From assembly GCF_963678975.1 (NCBI RefSeq), contig NC_089275.1, positions 23,249,977 through 23,313,976 on the forward strand: a stretch of DNA of 64,000 bases, in the 5' to 3' direction. Below the pieces are notes generated by a model. That model was not told where the DNA came from. It was given only the letters and a program-made list of their open reading frames with translations, and ran no database searches. Below, in pieces: positions 21,661-33,511 of this stretch (positions within the stretch are counted from its first letter, which is position 1; each line of letters begins with the position of its first letter). Position numbers and translations under genes: made by a program. Source of the stretch: Dysidea avara. Taxonomy: Eukaryota > Porifera > Demospongiae > Dictyoceratida > Dysideidae.

Positions 21661-22200
21661 AAATCAGTATGCGTATAGGTTAGCTATCATAGCTCGAAAC
21701 TTTTGTGGTTTAAATGAAATTGCATTGACTGCTATAGAGGCAAAAACCAAACAACTGTAAATGACAGGGTCAAAATACTTTAATATTCTGTTCGACATCG
21801 CTTCATCCAAGATGTGCCTTTTGACATACCGCAGTACATACAATGCACGCATCATGGACTTACCTTTGTCCTCCTTTGTGTCCCATTTCTTTTGCTGACA
21901 GCCTAAGGTGTCGATTTGTGGTAGTATGATGCATGGCTTCCCATACAGTATGTTTATAAACGGAATCATCCATATTTTTTGTGGTGACTAGATTGATTGC
22001 AGAGGCACTTCTAATACCGTCCTTCATTTGTAACACTGTGTAACGGGCTGAACATAGCTGAAAGTGAAGCGCAATGGCCACTGCGCTTTTGAGGCAATAA
22101 TTGATAGCTGGGTCTCCCATTCAGACAAAAACATTAACTCAGGTGCCATCCTTTCTTTTGATGCATTATGTGTGGGTTCACCAGCCATAACAGTGTTGCA
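21660..22200. repeat. Dispersed repeat B, copy 2 (diverged)
   Basis: Shares TGTTCGACATCGCTTCA, GCATCATGGACTTACC and CTCCTTTGTGTCCCAT with the other repeat B copies, and ends near the shared TGTGGGTTCACCA. It is more diverged than copies 1, 3 and 4. Confidence 0.6.
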
Positions 22201-22209
22201 AAAAATAAA

Positions 22210-22381
22210 TAAGGAAAAATCAGGAATTTTAAGTTTGATTAGGGATCATAGAAAATAAATCTAGACTGGATTAGGGATTAAATGTTCACACAAGTATATC
22301 TGCCAGTGTAGGTGGCCTCCCTTATTTCCCAACTTTTTTTCTATGATCCCTAATCAAACTTAAATTCCTAATTTTTCCTTA
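22210..22381. repeat. 172 bp foldback (family F1)
   Basis: Arms TAAGGAAAAATCAGGAATTT and its complement pair over about 45 bp. The loop carries ATTAGGGATTAAATGTTCAC, also present in a partial copy at 63255-63345. Confidence 0.7.
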
Positions 22382-22386
22382 TACTT

Positions 22387-22569
22387 GCAATAAAAAGTAA
22401 TGATGGTATTACAACATAGTTTGGTGGGAAATTCCCTACTTCGGCATTGAACAAAATGATTGTTATAACATGCCAATGTAGGGACTTTCCCACTGAGCTA
22501 TGCTGTAATACCATCATTCATCTTTTGTTTCACTACTTTTTATTGCTTGGATCCCTACTTCATTTTTAA
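22387..22569. repeat. Foldback (family F2), copy 1
   Basis: Arms GCAATAAAAAGTAATGATGG and CCATCATTCATC...TTTTTATTGC pair with small gaps. It is the same family as 51984-52213 and directly abuts foldback F1. Confidence 0.7.
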
Positions 22570-23273
22570 ATTTTAATATTCTAGTAAAAACTGGGTTGTC
22601 CATGATTTTGTACTCGTATCCTGTACCTGGTACAACAATTAGTCTAGAGGTGCCTAGTCATGAGCTCAGGGCAGGGTTTTGTGGATTTTAAAGCTTCAGT
22701 TGTGTTCTTAAATCTTGGTATGTAAAATTAATAGAGTACAATGCAGCCATGGTTAAACTCTGTGCTAATGTAGAAGTGTAACAGTTCAATACTCTCTAAT
22801 AAAACAGCCAGCTACACATATTGTGAAGTATTCTAATTAGACCATTTATCAGTATGCTGTTTGGCCTACATTTAAATATGAAATTTTATAATGACTTGCT
22901 TTAAGGTAAATCTTATAATTGGCCTACTTAGAGTATTTGTATACAGCTATTCCCCACAACCACAAAAGTTAGTTCTTTTGCAAGGACACTATTAAACTGA
23001 TCGTGACCCACCCCTCTGAGACAGACAGCATTGGGTAATGTATTTTCGTCCTTTGTAAAGAGGTGTCCCTAATTAAGGGATGTATAAACTACTAGTATTG
23101 GACCTAGACAGATGTCCTTTACAAAATATTTGTCCACAATTAAGAGGTGTCCTTTAATAAGGGTTCACTTTACCATGAAACAGACAGACTACAATTTCTA
23201 GCAAGCTGGGCCAGCTATAGTATTCAGCATTAGTTTACTGCATGTCTTTCAGCATTAACAATATCACACAATT
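22570..23273. other. Spacer with short repeated phrases
   Basis: No supported gene. Two similar phrases, GAGGTGTCCCTAATTAAGGG (about 23060) and GAGGTGTCCTTTAATAAGGG (about 23143), occur about 80 bp apart and suggest a short diverged tandem repeat. Confidence 0.4.
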
Positions 23274-23566
23274 TAGTGATGCATCGATAAGAGATTTTGT
23301 CGATTATCCAATTAGCCAATATTGAAAATCATATAGTGGCTGATATCGATAACTGATCCGATGTTTATGTTTACCAAAATTTCACACATATTTTGTAAAA
23401 TTGCCACTTTTAAACTTCATTTTTGTCTTATTTTTATGAAAATATACCATCAGGGTCAATAAAATTAATCAGCTAAATAATCTACTAATAATTACCGATA
23501 CCGATATTGCTGAAATGTGGCTGATAAACCAATTTCCGATTATTTACTGATTAATCAGTGCATCAC
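23274..23566. mobile_element. hAT-type MITE
   Basis: Left end TAGTGATGCATCGATAAGAG; right end ...AATCAGTGCATCAC is roughly its inverse. The interior alternates CGATA/TATCG motifs, as in several hAT MITEs here. No clean target duplication was found. Confidence 0.5.
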
Positions 23567-24540
23567 GAACATAATTATAGGGTGTTTTTTTGCAAAAATA
23601 CAAAAGGTTCTGATCAAGTTACTCTAATAGAGCAGTCAGTCATCCTAATAGAACAGTCACATTTTTTAATCTTAAAACCTGGTAAGTAACTACCATTTAT
23701 TTGCCTTAGAAAAGAATTTAAAGGTAAAATAAAAAGAGTTTAAAATTCTCTCTCATAGTATGGAATTTTTTCTAGGAACATGCCCTCATACACCCAGTAA
23801 AACATCCATGCCTGTAATATGCTCCAAACTTTCACATTGCCTCCTGCAGCATTTTTCTCCTTTGCCAGTTCCATTGCCCCTGATACTGTGCCAGCAGAAG
23901 CATGCCTTGCTAAATGAATGCCAGTAAGTTCTTAGCAAAGGTACTTAGAAAATGTCAGATTATTTCAGAGTATGTACTTTATTATTTCCTGGGGGAGCAT
24001 GCCTCTAGATCCTCAAGATCTTAGCATGCTTTGCATACAATAGGAAGTTTGGAAACCAGTCATCATAACTTCTGGAGCTGCCCTTGGATATTACCAATAC
24101 AGGCATTTATTGTGCAATGAACGAAGACAATTTTATCTACAAGGCTATATATATTACTATTTTATTATAGGGTTTTGGTTGTGCAACAATACATAATTAA
24201 TTTATTGTAATTCTTATATTTCGTAATTCACTAAATTTTTGTAATTCTTTAATTATGTTGCTATGCATTGCTAAGGAAGTGCTTGTTAAACAAACCACTT
24301 TTAACAACACATTACGCACAGAAGTATCTTCTAAACTGTTTTATAGTTTGACTATTGTGTTTTTTCCACAAATTCTCTAGACAAAGCCTCAAAGCTGCTC
24401 TTCATTTTTGTTCATGTATGTAGGGGATTCGTCCCATTTCCAACTCGAAGGGATAGGCTATTCCTGGTGGTCTACGAGGCCTGCACAGTTGTTTTTCGGT
24501 TGTTAAACACCTGTAAAACCCAAAGGGAAGGTAATTCACA
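23567..24540. other. Spacer and likely promoter/leader of the methyltransferase
   Basis: It contains two inverse copies of the CTCTATTAGAG-type motif (23621-23660) and no coding region. The last ~120 bp, more GC-rich, may be the promoter and 5' untranslated region of the exon at 24541. Confidence 0.35.
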
Positions 24541-24616
24541 ATGTCTGAGGAGAGTCACCACACCCGTATTTCAGACCGCTGTAAAGAAACCACCTCAGAG
24601 AAAAGTTTACCTGTGC
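24541..24616 (+). CDS. Proposed exon 1 of the methyltransferase gene
   Basis: ATG 24541 opens 76 nt (MSEESHHTRISDRCKETTSE...LPV) ending at a good donor GTAAGT (24617). One base is left over. The acceptor TTTATTTAG at 27625 supplies GG before the ATG of the main exon, so splicing gives CGG (Arg) and continues in frame into MDTGYVSFDA. The phase match is what the sequence shows; use of the exon is an inference. If it is not used, translation can start at 27628, where family proteins normally begin. Confidence 0.45.
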
Positions 24617-24731
24617 GTAAGTTTAATACAGACTTCATTTAATTTTTACTTCTTACGTGAAAGCTGCTTTTCCATTTAACGATTTTGCTCACATGGGTGC
24701 GTATGGACAAAGATAGTAATAATATAGGTAC

Positions 24732-25511
24732 TAGTGTTCTGTGATACAGTGCATTTTGTGTATCGCGTATCACCATCAATAAACTGTTCGATATGATACT
24801 GTATCACGATACTATAATGAAGTGGTCATGACTTGGCATATTAGCTAATAGTTGTAACAATATCCAATTTATCTGTATAAAGAACCAACACTGATTCTAC
24901 ATTCATTGTGTATACAATTTCTTTATTCAGTGAATCCTGCTAAACTACAGTAATAATAATTATACTGATCATGATGTGACAATTAGCTAGTGTGTTCCTG
25001 GTACGTATGATTTTTAGTATGGAGAACAGAGTTGCTGTTAAAAGTACATCTCTACCTGGATACCTGCCTCTATTACACCACCCAGACAATTAGCTACCAC
25101 AATCATTTTATTTTAATAAATGCTCCCACAAAGGCTTGTCCGGATTTCTCCGCATTTTGGTGAGTTGTCAAGATGGCTAGTATATACAGCAGATGTTTAC
25201 TGCTAGTTCCTTATACTTAAAGTGTAACAGCTACTGTTTTTAGAAGACTTGGGTAAGAATATTTTAGCCATAACACAATAACAGCAGCACTTATAAATGC
25301 GTGTTTGTATGGCTTCTCGTAACGTTGCATTTTATAGCACGGGTAGGCTTTCTGTTCGAGTATTTAGATCACTGTTGCAGTAATAGAACACTTACTACCT
25401 GTTCTACTAGAAAACTTCGATATATCGATACTTCCTAAGTACAGTATCGTATCGTGATACTTATTTGCTGTATCGATATATTGCCGTATCGATATGTATT
25501 GTAGATCCCTA
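24732..25511. mobile_element. hAT element, 780 bp, perfect 8 bp target duplication
   Basis: Flanked by ATAGGTAC (24724-24731 and 25512-25519). Left end TAGTGTTCTGTGATACAGTG; right end ...ATTGTAGATCCCTA is a partial inverse. The sub-ends are rich in CGATA/TATCG. No transposase. It sits inside the proposed first intron of the methyltransferase gene. Confidence 0.75.
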
Positions 25512-25518
25512 ATAGGTA

Positions 25519-25525
25519 CACACAC

Positions 25526-25617
<92 letters not shown>

Positions 25618-25620
25618 ACA
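25519..25620. repeat. (CA)n microsatellite
   Basis: About 100 bp of almost pure CA, starting right at the hAT element's target duplication. Long frames through it on both strands are artefacts. Confidence 0.95.
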
Positions 25621-25641
25621 CTTTTACGAAAACAATTTCAG

Positions 25642-25694
25642 TAAACCAGGCGTGTGCCCACAGCTGGCCCAGCTGTGGGCACATGCCTGGTTTA
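25642..25694. repeat. 53 bp near-perfect palindrome
   Basis: 25 bp arms (TAAACCAGGC... and ...GCCTGGTTTA) with one mismatch and a 3 bp loop; the centre is CAGCTGGCCCAGCTG. It is GC-rich in an AT-rich setting and would form a strong hairpin. Confidence 0.8.
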
Positions 25695-26054
25695 ATAATT
25701 TCAGTTGGTAAACATAAACATACTTCAATACAACAGCCAGCACACCAAATACACTCTAATAGAACAGTCAGTAAAATCAAATCAATACTTTACTAGAGCA
25801 GTCAGCAGACACTAAAATGACAAAAGTTTGTATGAACATTCATGTATCACAATTTGAAACACAACTGCAGCACTGTTCAAGTCCATTTTTAAAGAAATTT
25901 TTAGTACTATGCCTCTGAATGTATGTACTATGTCTACTAGTACAGTCTTTGAGTGTACTATTGTCTACACTGCATCACGGCGACCATTTTTGGGGGTACC
26001 ACGTTATGCAATATTATTACCCTCCCTTTGTGATAATTAAGTAATATAATGAGT

Positions 26055-26280
26055 AGTTAGGCCTGAGACAAATATACTCAAAATTTTGATGCTTTCAGGA
26101 ATTTCCCAAATTTTTGCCTATTATGCTCTTCAGTGTTCCCATTATATTTGGATTATGCTCCTAGGTTAGCAACATTTCTAGCAATTATCTTGTAACATTT
26201 TAATCAGTGTATGCTCTATTAGAGTATTTCACTACAATGTGACTGTTCTATTAGAGAGTATCGATATAAGGAGCTATGTA
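26055..26280. repeat. Dispersed repeat C, copy 1
   Basis: Matches 39991-40205 along its length (CTTTCAGGAATTTCCCAAAT, GGTTAGCAACATTTCT, GTATTTCACTACAATGTGAC). Both copies end in the CTATTAGAG motif and AAGGAGC. Confidence 0.7.
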
Positions 26281-26852
26281 CAATGGATTTGATATGCTAG
26301 CAATATGCTGGTATCATAGCACTCCAGCCTATATCATGTTTTTTATTTGCTGGCATATTATTTGATGGCATATTTGACACAAACCTACTAGTAATATAAC
26401 TCAAGTTACTTTACTTACAAATTTAATGTGTTCCCCTAAGTGACAAATTTATGGAATAGAATACTAAGTAATTTTATTACTACAAGTAACAAAGTTACTA
26501 ATCCACGTAGCCACAACAAACTAATAAAGCAGTAGCAAAGCTCACTTTGAACTAATGAATGAAGTTTACTAACCAGAAAATACTTTTACTTTCTCTTGAA
26601 TACAACTATATCCAAGATTTACACATTGTCCAACAACACGATCATGTCACGTGATAAGATGGTAGTCAGTTATGCATGTGACAGTTTAATGCTGTGCACA
26701 CAAAGTAATATAATAACATAATAAAATTATTAGAGTTACTTTATTTTATGAGTAATATGTATCTGTAACCAAAACAGTTTTTGATAGTAATGTGTTACTT
26801 TTAAAAATCAACACTAATGGTGATATATCACATACAACAAAATGGTGTAATA

Positions 26853-27481
26853 TGTGACCGTCTCAGCTAAAACCCGACTTGTTTGCACAAGCATGTGTAT
26901 TGAGAAAATCAAAAAAAATTTTAAATTATAAAATTACACATGCTACAAGAAAAAACACAAGTTTTTATCAGGCCATTACTTGAAGAAGGAAGACTAAAAT
27001 CGATTAAAATAATACACCATCGATCTTATTCGCCTGCTCATGAAGAGTTCGAAAATCTTTGTTTCATTTCTGTAGCCCCAACGCTATGCATGTTGCATGC
27101 ATTTGTTTACAATGCTGTAAATGTGAGATCGTCGTCATTTCTTCAGCTAAACTGCCTTCATACCCATATGCATAAGTGACAACAGGGCTGACACTATGCC
27201 TTGAATGATTTACTAATCCATGGTGAATGTTTTAAGCCAAATTGCTACATTGTAAATGGAAGTTATGGCTGCAAATGTAAGCACCTGTAGTTTATTTTCA
27301 GTATAGTTGCAGTACTAATCAATTATCTTGTTCTGTCTAGCACTATAATTCCAAAACTACCTACCACGGAAGGCTGAAACTTTGGTGGTCCATTCTTTGG
27401 ATACTGTAGATAATGCTGAGAAATTTTTTTTAAAATTCAGTAGTTGTGCGAACAAGTCGGGTTTTTGCTGAAATGGTCACA
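26853..27481. mobile_element. 629 bp TIR element with TA flanks
   Basis: Left end TGTGACCGTCTCAGCTAAAA then CCCGACTTGTTTGCAC; the right end is the inverse (CAAGTCGGGTTTTTGCTGAA then ATGGTCACA). Both sides are flanked by TA, as for Tc1/mariner-type elements. The interior frame (26940-27179) matches nothing recognised. It lies in the proposed methyltransferase intron. A related single end lies near 18595-18640. Confidence 0.65.
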
Positions 27482-27625
27482 TATATCATTTGACTTCATA
27501 TCAATACAATATCGTGGCCTCAATGTATCATCTCTATGTGATATTATATCAATATATATTATATATCTATGCTGTTGTTTATACTTAGCTACCTGTATTA
27601 TGTACCAATGCTATTTATTATTTAG

Positions 27626-28419
27626 GGATGGATACAGGGTATGTATCATTTGATGCAAGGAAATATCTGATGGAGCGATGTCCAGGAAATGAATTTGAAG
27701 GATCCGATAAACGTATCCATACTCACTGGAGTTTGGGTAAGGTGCACAATTTCTATGAAGAGTTTCACAATAAATGGGACAATTCTACTGCTACTGTACT
27801 GGAATTTGGTTCAGGTCCCTACATCCATACTTTGATCAGTGCAGCACCTTATGTCGGTCACATATACCACACTGATTACTTGGAGGAATGTCGCAGAGAG
27901 GCTCTGATGTGGAAGAACAAAGATCATGATGCTTATAACTGGACTCCCTATTTTAAGTATATTGTGAACACATTGGAGGGCATAAATGGTAACAATGTTG
28001 TGGCAGAAAGGGAAGAATTACTACGCAACAAGCTGAAAGATTCCTTATTTGTTGACATGAGGTCTAGTAATATGCTTCCAGGGTACTTGGGAAAATTTGA
28101 CATAATCTATAGTGGGTTTTGTATTGAAAGTATTGCTCCTTCACTTCAAGAGTACAGAGCTATCATGGAAAGAGTTTATAACTTGCTCAACCCAAATGGC
28201 TTTTTGCTAATGCTAGCAAGTCAAGGATGCACATGGTATACAGTCAATGGAGTGGTCTACCCAACATATCCCATCCATATTAATGATGTTCTGTCTACTC
28301 TAAATGAATTAGGGTTTACACTGTGTTATTTGGAAAATGTCAAAAAAATTTATGAAGATGGTGTCACATATTATAATGACAAGAAGTACTATGGTTGCTT
28401 TGTTGCTCAAAAGGCTTAA
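27626..28419 (+). CDS. NNMT/PNMT/TEMT-family N-methyltransferase
   Basis: From ATG 27628, 263 residues cover a whole small-molecule methyltransferase of the NNMT-PNMT-INMT family, which transfers methyl from S-adenosylmethionine to amines in the cytosol. Visible features: the N-terminal YVSFDARKYL...HWSLGKVHNFYEEF; motif I LEFGSGPYIHT (58-68); acidic ribose-binding Asp83 in HTDY; WTPYFKYIVNTLEG (105-118); FDIIYSGFCIESIAPSLQEY (157-176); and LLNPNGFLLM (186-195). The length matches the family (about 260-280). The substrate cannot be told: NNMT, INMT and PNMT share this fold. An acceptor (TTTATTTAG) sits just before GG-ATG, pointing to an upstream exon. Stop TAA 28417-28419. It is the only intact gene for 5 kb on either side. 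Confidence 0.85.
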
Positions 28420-30440
28420 AAGTATTACAAAAGAACTGTGATATATATATTTTTAATTGTGTGATTTTTTTTTGTGTGTGTGTGATATTTTCTTAGTTTA
28501 TTGTGTGTGCAAAATCATATGAAATGACTGTTAGCTAGGTAAGGATTAAGTCTGCAACTTGTGTAATAGCTATACATGTAGGGTGTAAGGCATTTAATAC
28601 AGGTCTCTATAAATATGTACTATTAAAAGCAAGACGGCAGTAAGTACAATTAATTTACTGTAATTGCATGGCTTCAGGTGTAACTATGTGCAAGAATAAA
28701 TTGAATGTTTGAAGCACCAGCAGGACTGAATTTAAAACAAGACAAATGCTCTCAGAACTTCAAGAAGGACTATTCATAATTTTAAAACAACTTGACCAAT
28801 GTTTTTGATAATTTTCACACATTAAGTTGAAGTATATAATTTGTACTGCATAGACAAAACAGAGTCCAGTGTTGCCCCATGCAGCGTCGCAATGAATCTC
28901 AGTAGCATCACTCAATTTAGTTGTCTTTTACACTGTCTGCCATTTATACCAAGTGACTGGAGTAGAGCTGAAATGGATAACAATTTTTACTATCCGGATA
29001 TCCTGAACTAAATTCTGCTTGCTATACTCATAACTTAGATCAGAAGCAAGTATAGTATTTGTACACTGGTTGGGATTCTGGTATAATGAATCAGTGTAAA
29101 GGCTTTGTATCAAAGAAAATCATCATGAAATTGCTTTAAATTATTAGGGAAATATCCTGATAGCTTCAAATTACTATCCGGATATCTGTTTCAACCCTAG
29201 CCTACTTTGGAGTATACCACAGCAGTGAGCTCAAGCGAGGAGTTTGGTGACAATAATTCCCTAGGGATACCATATAATATTATGTCAAGTAAACCACAAT
29301 CAACCTAGCCATATGATTATTCACAATGGAACTGCACTGTATGGATAATGTTCTGTTGGCTGTTGTTTTATGCTCTGTATGGTCAAATCATATATATATA
29401 ATGATATTAATGGTAGTCATCATGATGTTATACTCCCCACAATGAATCTATTTATCCACAAATACACCCCGCTATTTTCCAAGTAAGTTAGGAACCACAC
29501 CCTCAGTTATTCATAAGTTTAGAAACTTTGCTTTGCTCAATTTCTAAAACCATGAAGTACTTAATTTGGTTTAAGGTCCTAACCTATATTGCATGTGTGA
29601 CAGACATTTCATTGTATACATGCTTATCAATAGATGCCATATATATGAGATAACAGCTAATAATGCAATGGGGATTAAGATACTACCAGTATAGCTCCAG
29701 GAATTTTGGTGACATGGAAGTTTCCAAAGCCTACATGCCTACTCGAGGAGTCAAATGCTCCCTCAGAAAATAGTTATGTATTCTGAGAAATTTTCACTAG
29801 CAAAATCTTTAAAGCTGACATTTTGAATGTATGTTAGGAATATAGGCTGCTTGTGTTTGCTTCTTCTGGCATAGTATCAGGAGCATAAAGAGTCAAGAGA
29901 TGGAGCTATTACAGTTGCATACGTGTAATGAACCTCATTATCAAATTTATAATTACAACATATTGTATTATAGTCATGCATATGTCACATGCATGAGTAT
30001 AATATGCTGTAATTTAGATGAAACACTTAAAATGTCAAGCAATTGTGCTGAGCTGTGTGAAGTTTGAAGCATATACAAACATTTTTTAAGACTATTTTTA
30101 CTGCACTGTTGCAGTAACTTCCTAAAAATTACAAAAATATTACTGTTCTATTAGGTATAATATTGACTGCTCTATTAGAGTATGTCAAATGAACCTTTGC
30201 AAATCAATAATTTTAATTGTCTGAATATACTCAACCAGTTCCTGGAAACCTCCCGTTTAATATCATCTCACTTTTATACCTTTGCAATAATGATATAACT
30301 TGAAGAAGTATTAAAATACTACTAGTTTGTGGGTGGAATTATACTAGCAATCACTGTTTGTCCATTACCTATAACTACTCCACAAGGATCACCTGAGATC
30401 TACAGTACGCAAAAAATTTGGAATTCTCAACTAGAGTAGG
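28420..30440. other. 2 kb spacer
   Basis: No supported gene. It contains the MITE at 28963-29199, a fragment resembling 23870-23900 in inverse (near 29860-29885), and the motif pair CTGTTCTATTAGG / CTGCTCTATTAGAG at 30142-30181. Confidence 0.45.
28963..29199. mobile_element. hAT-type MITE (TAGRGCTGAAA family)
   Basis: Left end TAGAGCTGAAATGGATAACA; right end ...GTTTCAACCCTA; internal ACTATCCGGATATC near both ends. Same family as 63390-63977. No matching 8 bp flanks, so one flank has diverged. Confidence 0.65.
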
Positions 30441-30650
30441 GATCATAGCACATCAACAAAAAGTACTGAAACAAGCTGGAGTAGTGCGCAATATTAAAAT
30501 CACAGTAAAACAGTACTGTGCTCAAGATACCATAATGGAAATGCACAGTAGGAATGTAACACTTCTTATTGTTTTATTGTGATATAATATTGTACACTAC
30601 TCCAGCTTGTTTTATCGATGTGCTATTATGGTCCCTACTCCAATTTTTTT
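30441..30650. repeat. Foldback beside repeat B, copy 3
   Basis: Arms GTAGGGATCATAGCACATCA... and ...GATGTGCTATTATGGTCCCTAC (quoted in part) pair through AAGCTGGAGTAGTG / CACTACTCCAGCTT. Same family as 17508-17700. Confidence 0.7.
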
Positions 30651-31317
30651 GTGTACTTGTTTGTTAACTTTTTTTGTAAAAAAATAAAATTGTGATGACT
30701 GGTGAACCCACGTATACCAGAAAGAAATGGTGCCAGCATGCCCCACTGAGCTCATCAGAAAAGTGAAGTATCCAATATGCTTTGTTGTCAGCTATGTTCA
30801 ACCCATTACACAGCATTATGAATCAAGAACTGTTCAAAAAGCACCTCTGCAATCAAAAGTAGCCACTATGAAAAATATGGACAATATCCATTACGAAGGG
30901 AAGCCATCATGCACTACCACCAAATTGACACCTTTCGCTGTCAGCAAAGATGAATGGGACACAAAGGAGGACACTGGTAAGTCCATGAAGAATGTGTTCT
31001 ACATACTGCAGTATGCCAAAAGGTACTTCTCAGGCCAAAGCAATGTCAAACTGAAAAAATCATGCCCATGGCCTTAGCCATTGTCAAGTTACACTTGTCT
31101 GAAGGCATCAGTCAGCCATTAACTATTATAGAAAATTCCCAACTGATTTATTTTAAATTTCATAGCAACTTGTTGAAAGCGTTTCGGGTCGATCTGAAGG
31201 CTTAACATTGTTTGGGCTTAGTTTTACCTGACTTCATTGTTGTAGGGAAAAGTGAGAAGGCTGGTTTTTGAGTGATGTTTTTTCATGGGCCATGCCCAAA
31301 CCTTTGTGGTCCCTACT
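30651..31317 (-). repeat. Dispersed repeat B, copy 3 (inverted)
   Basis: Reverse-complement copy of 16841-17480, ending TTTGTGGTCCCTACTA. Its plus strand holds an open frame (30727-31077) with KDEWDTKEDTGKSMKN. The frame is part of the repeat, not a unique gene. Confidence 0.7.
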
Positions 31318-32219
31318 ATGATTAAAACAATCCATGATCTTCATTATCATTCAATATTGTTAAATCAACAGGGTGATTAGAGGCCCAATGTACCAGGTTC
31401 TGTGCCATGATGTCCAAAGCTGTAGTCATCTTGAGATACTCAGAAACCATCCTTGAGCTGGCCTTGTCCATCCATAGTCACTCTACAGTAGGGAGTCCTC
31501 AGTCCTGACTGTAGCCATGCTTTTCCCCTGTCCCTAGTATCTGTTTTCACCATTTTTGTCCTGGTTTTATCCCTCTTGATCCCCTTCCCGGTTTTGCCCC
31601 ACCCCTGAAGAAAGTCTTTCTCTTCCATTATAGTTGCTCCACCAATAGCATGTGAATACTGATAGTCCTTAATAGAAGTGATTTATGTCACAAACAAAAA
31701 GCTCATTATGAATGGGCCTATAGCCAGTAGATATTAAAAGTGGCCTGCGGATCAAAGTCATGGATTTTTTCAAACCCTTCTAGGTGTTTGTCTCACTTTA
31801 GTCAACGGTAGGTTTCTTTGGCTCATGGTAAGCACCTTGTACAGGCTCTGCCTCCAGTGTTCACCCTCCAGTGCCAAACTGGTAAAGCAGATAAAAACAA
31901 AACAATATAGCTCAATCTCGAGCTCAACCTCTATCCGGCTGTTTTGAAATCAGTGTAATCACGCCTTCCCTTTGCCACCCTGAGCCATCAGCTACTAATC
32001 ATCCTGAGCTCGAAGCATCCCTTGACTGATGGTAAGGGGCAAGGATGACTAGGGGTGCGGGGTGATGGACTGAAAGTCATGGTTTATAAGTTAGCTACCT
32101 ACTTGTATGTGATCAAACTATGACAAGGATCCTGTTCCAAGTGCGAGTCCAAGTGTGACTCTTGCCTTCACAGTTCTGCTCGCAGTCCTGGTGCAGAGGT
32201 AGCTTGGGATTAATGGCCC
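31318..32219. other. Spacer with C-rich repeat fragment
   Basis: It includes a pyrimidine-rich piece (31510-31615, CCGGTTTTGCCCCACCCCTG) related to 12650-12730. No supported gene. Confidence 0.4.
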
Positions 32220-33175
32220 TCTCTTGATGTGGATTGAGAATTTTCTATCTGGACGATCTCAACAAGTGGTAGTAAATGGCAAAAAAAGTTCCATATCTAG
32301 TGTTTCTTCTGGAGTACCTCAAGGAACCATCCTGGCCCCACTTTTATTTTAATGCTTTATCAATGACATCACAAAGAACATCTCTTCATCCATAAGACAA
32401 TGTTTTAATCTACCGATCCATCGACAGGAAAGAGGATTGTTTACTGCTCCAAAAAGACTTAGTTACTTTAGAAAACTGGGCATATAAGTGGAATATGTGT
32501 TTTAGCCCTCCTAAATGTGAATTTTTAAGAATCACAAACGTCATTCATTTCCAATATCTCATTCAAAGCATAGAGGTACATGAAGTACAGCAAGCCAAAT
32601 ATTTAGTTAAAGTGGACAGATCATATTCCAATCATATCGAACAAAGCAAACTCAGTACTTGGATTCCTGTGATGAAATTTTAACAACTGCCCAACTAGGG
32701 TGAAAAGTTCTCTTTACAAAAGCCTTGTAAGACCCATTCTAGAATATGCATGTACCATCTGGGCACCTCACTGTCAGAGGGATATACAACATATTGAAGC
32801 TATTCAAAGAAGAGCAGCTAGATTTACTATGAATCGCTATGGTAGATATGAGAACGTTACAAATATGTTACACCAACTAGACTGGCCCACTCTCTATGTA
32901 AGAAGAAACCATATGCAGCATAGCTTACCCCTAACATATTCAAACTTACACAGTACCCTCCGTGGTCACTCTTACAAGCTTTCTCAGCCAGTAACCAGAA
33001 TTGACTCCTACAATTCTCATTTTTTTCCATCAACTATTACTATGTGGAACAGTTTACCATCATTGGTGGTTAAAGCTGAATCTTTTAATCAATTTAAGAA
33101 CAACATTGTAAATTTGTACATATAATACTCAATCTGAGTTCTGTACTTAACACAATATAATAATAATAATAAAGA
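32220..33175 (+). mobile_element. LINE relic (CR1/Jockey-type RT, C-terminal part)
   Basis: Conserved blocks appear in order: LWIENFLSGRSQQVVVNGKK (about 32223-32285), SGVPQGTILAPLLF (RT motif, about 32308-32350), then SLYKSLVRPILEYACTIWAP (about 32710-32770), IEAIQRRAARF (about 32795-32827) and FFPSTITMWNSLPSLVV (about 33020-33070). The YxDD box region is lost or shifted. The 3' end is a short (AATA/TAA)n tail at 33157-33172. Several stops and shifts; 5'-truncated. Confidence 0.75.
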
Positions 33176-33239
33176 GGTAGTTACTGGTGCCTGGTGGTAG
33201 TCTCTCGCGAGGTCTCTCGGGTAGTCTGCTAGTACCCAG

Positions 33240-33290
33240 CCGCCCACGTGCTCGATCATGCGAGCTTGGCGTGATCAAGCGCGTGGGCGG
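33240..33290. promoter_or_regulatory. CACGTG-containing hairpin upstream of TRAF gene 1
   Basis: Arms CCGCCCACGTGCTCGATCA and TGATCAAGCGCGTGGGCGG pair with two mismatches around a 13 bp loop. It lies about 220 bp before ATG 33512 in a GC-rich promoter-like stretch. The other TRAF copy also has CACGTG upstream (37853-37858 and 37939-37944). A regulatory role is an inference. Confidence 0.4.
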
Positions 33291-33511
33291 TTAAGGTACT
33301 CTGGTGGGGTTGCTGCACGTGACGCTAAAAATGCGGAAGTATACAGGAAATATACGGAACTTTACAACAATTTTCAGAGATTTTAGATTTCAACAAGATT
33401 TCAAAGAGGGCGGCTGTACGAGATTTCCTCGGAGATTTCAAGGGCGGGAGTTACCATAGATAGTATACCACAGACGCGGACCACCCGCTGTAGGCTCAGA
33501 AAGCAGAGGAA

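Noticed and set aside
25364-25796. Long frames of repeated Cys-Val or His-Thr
   Set aside because: They come from translating the CA microsatellite.
30727-31077. 116-codon open frame as a gene
   Set aside because: It lies in dispersed repeat B, present in four copies with broken frames elsewhere.
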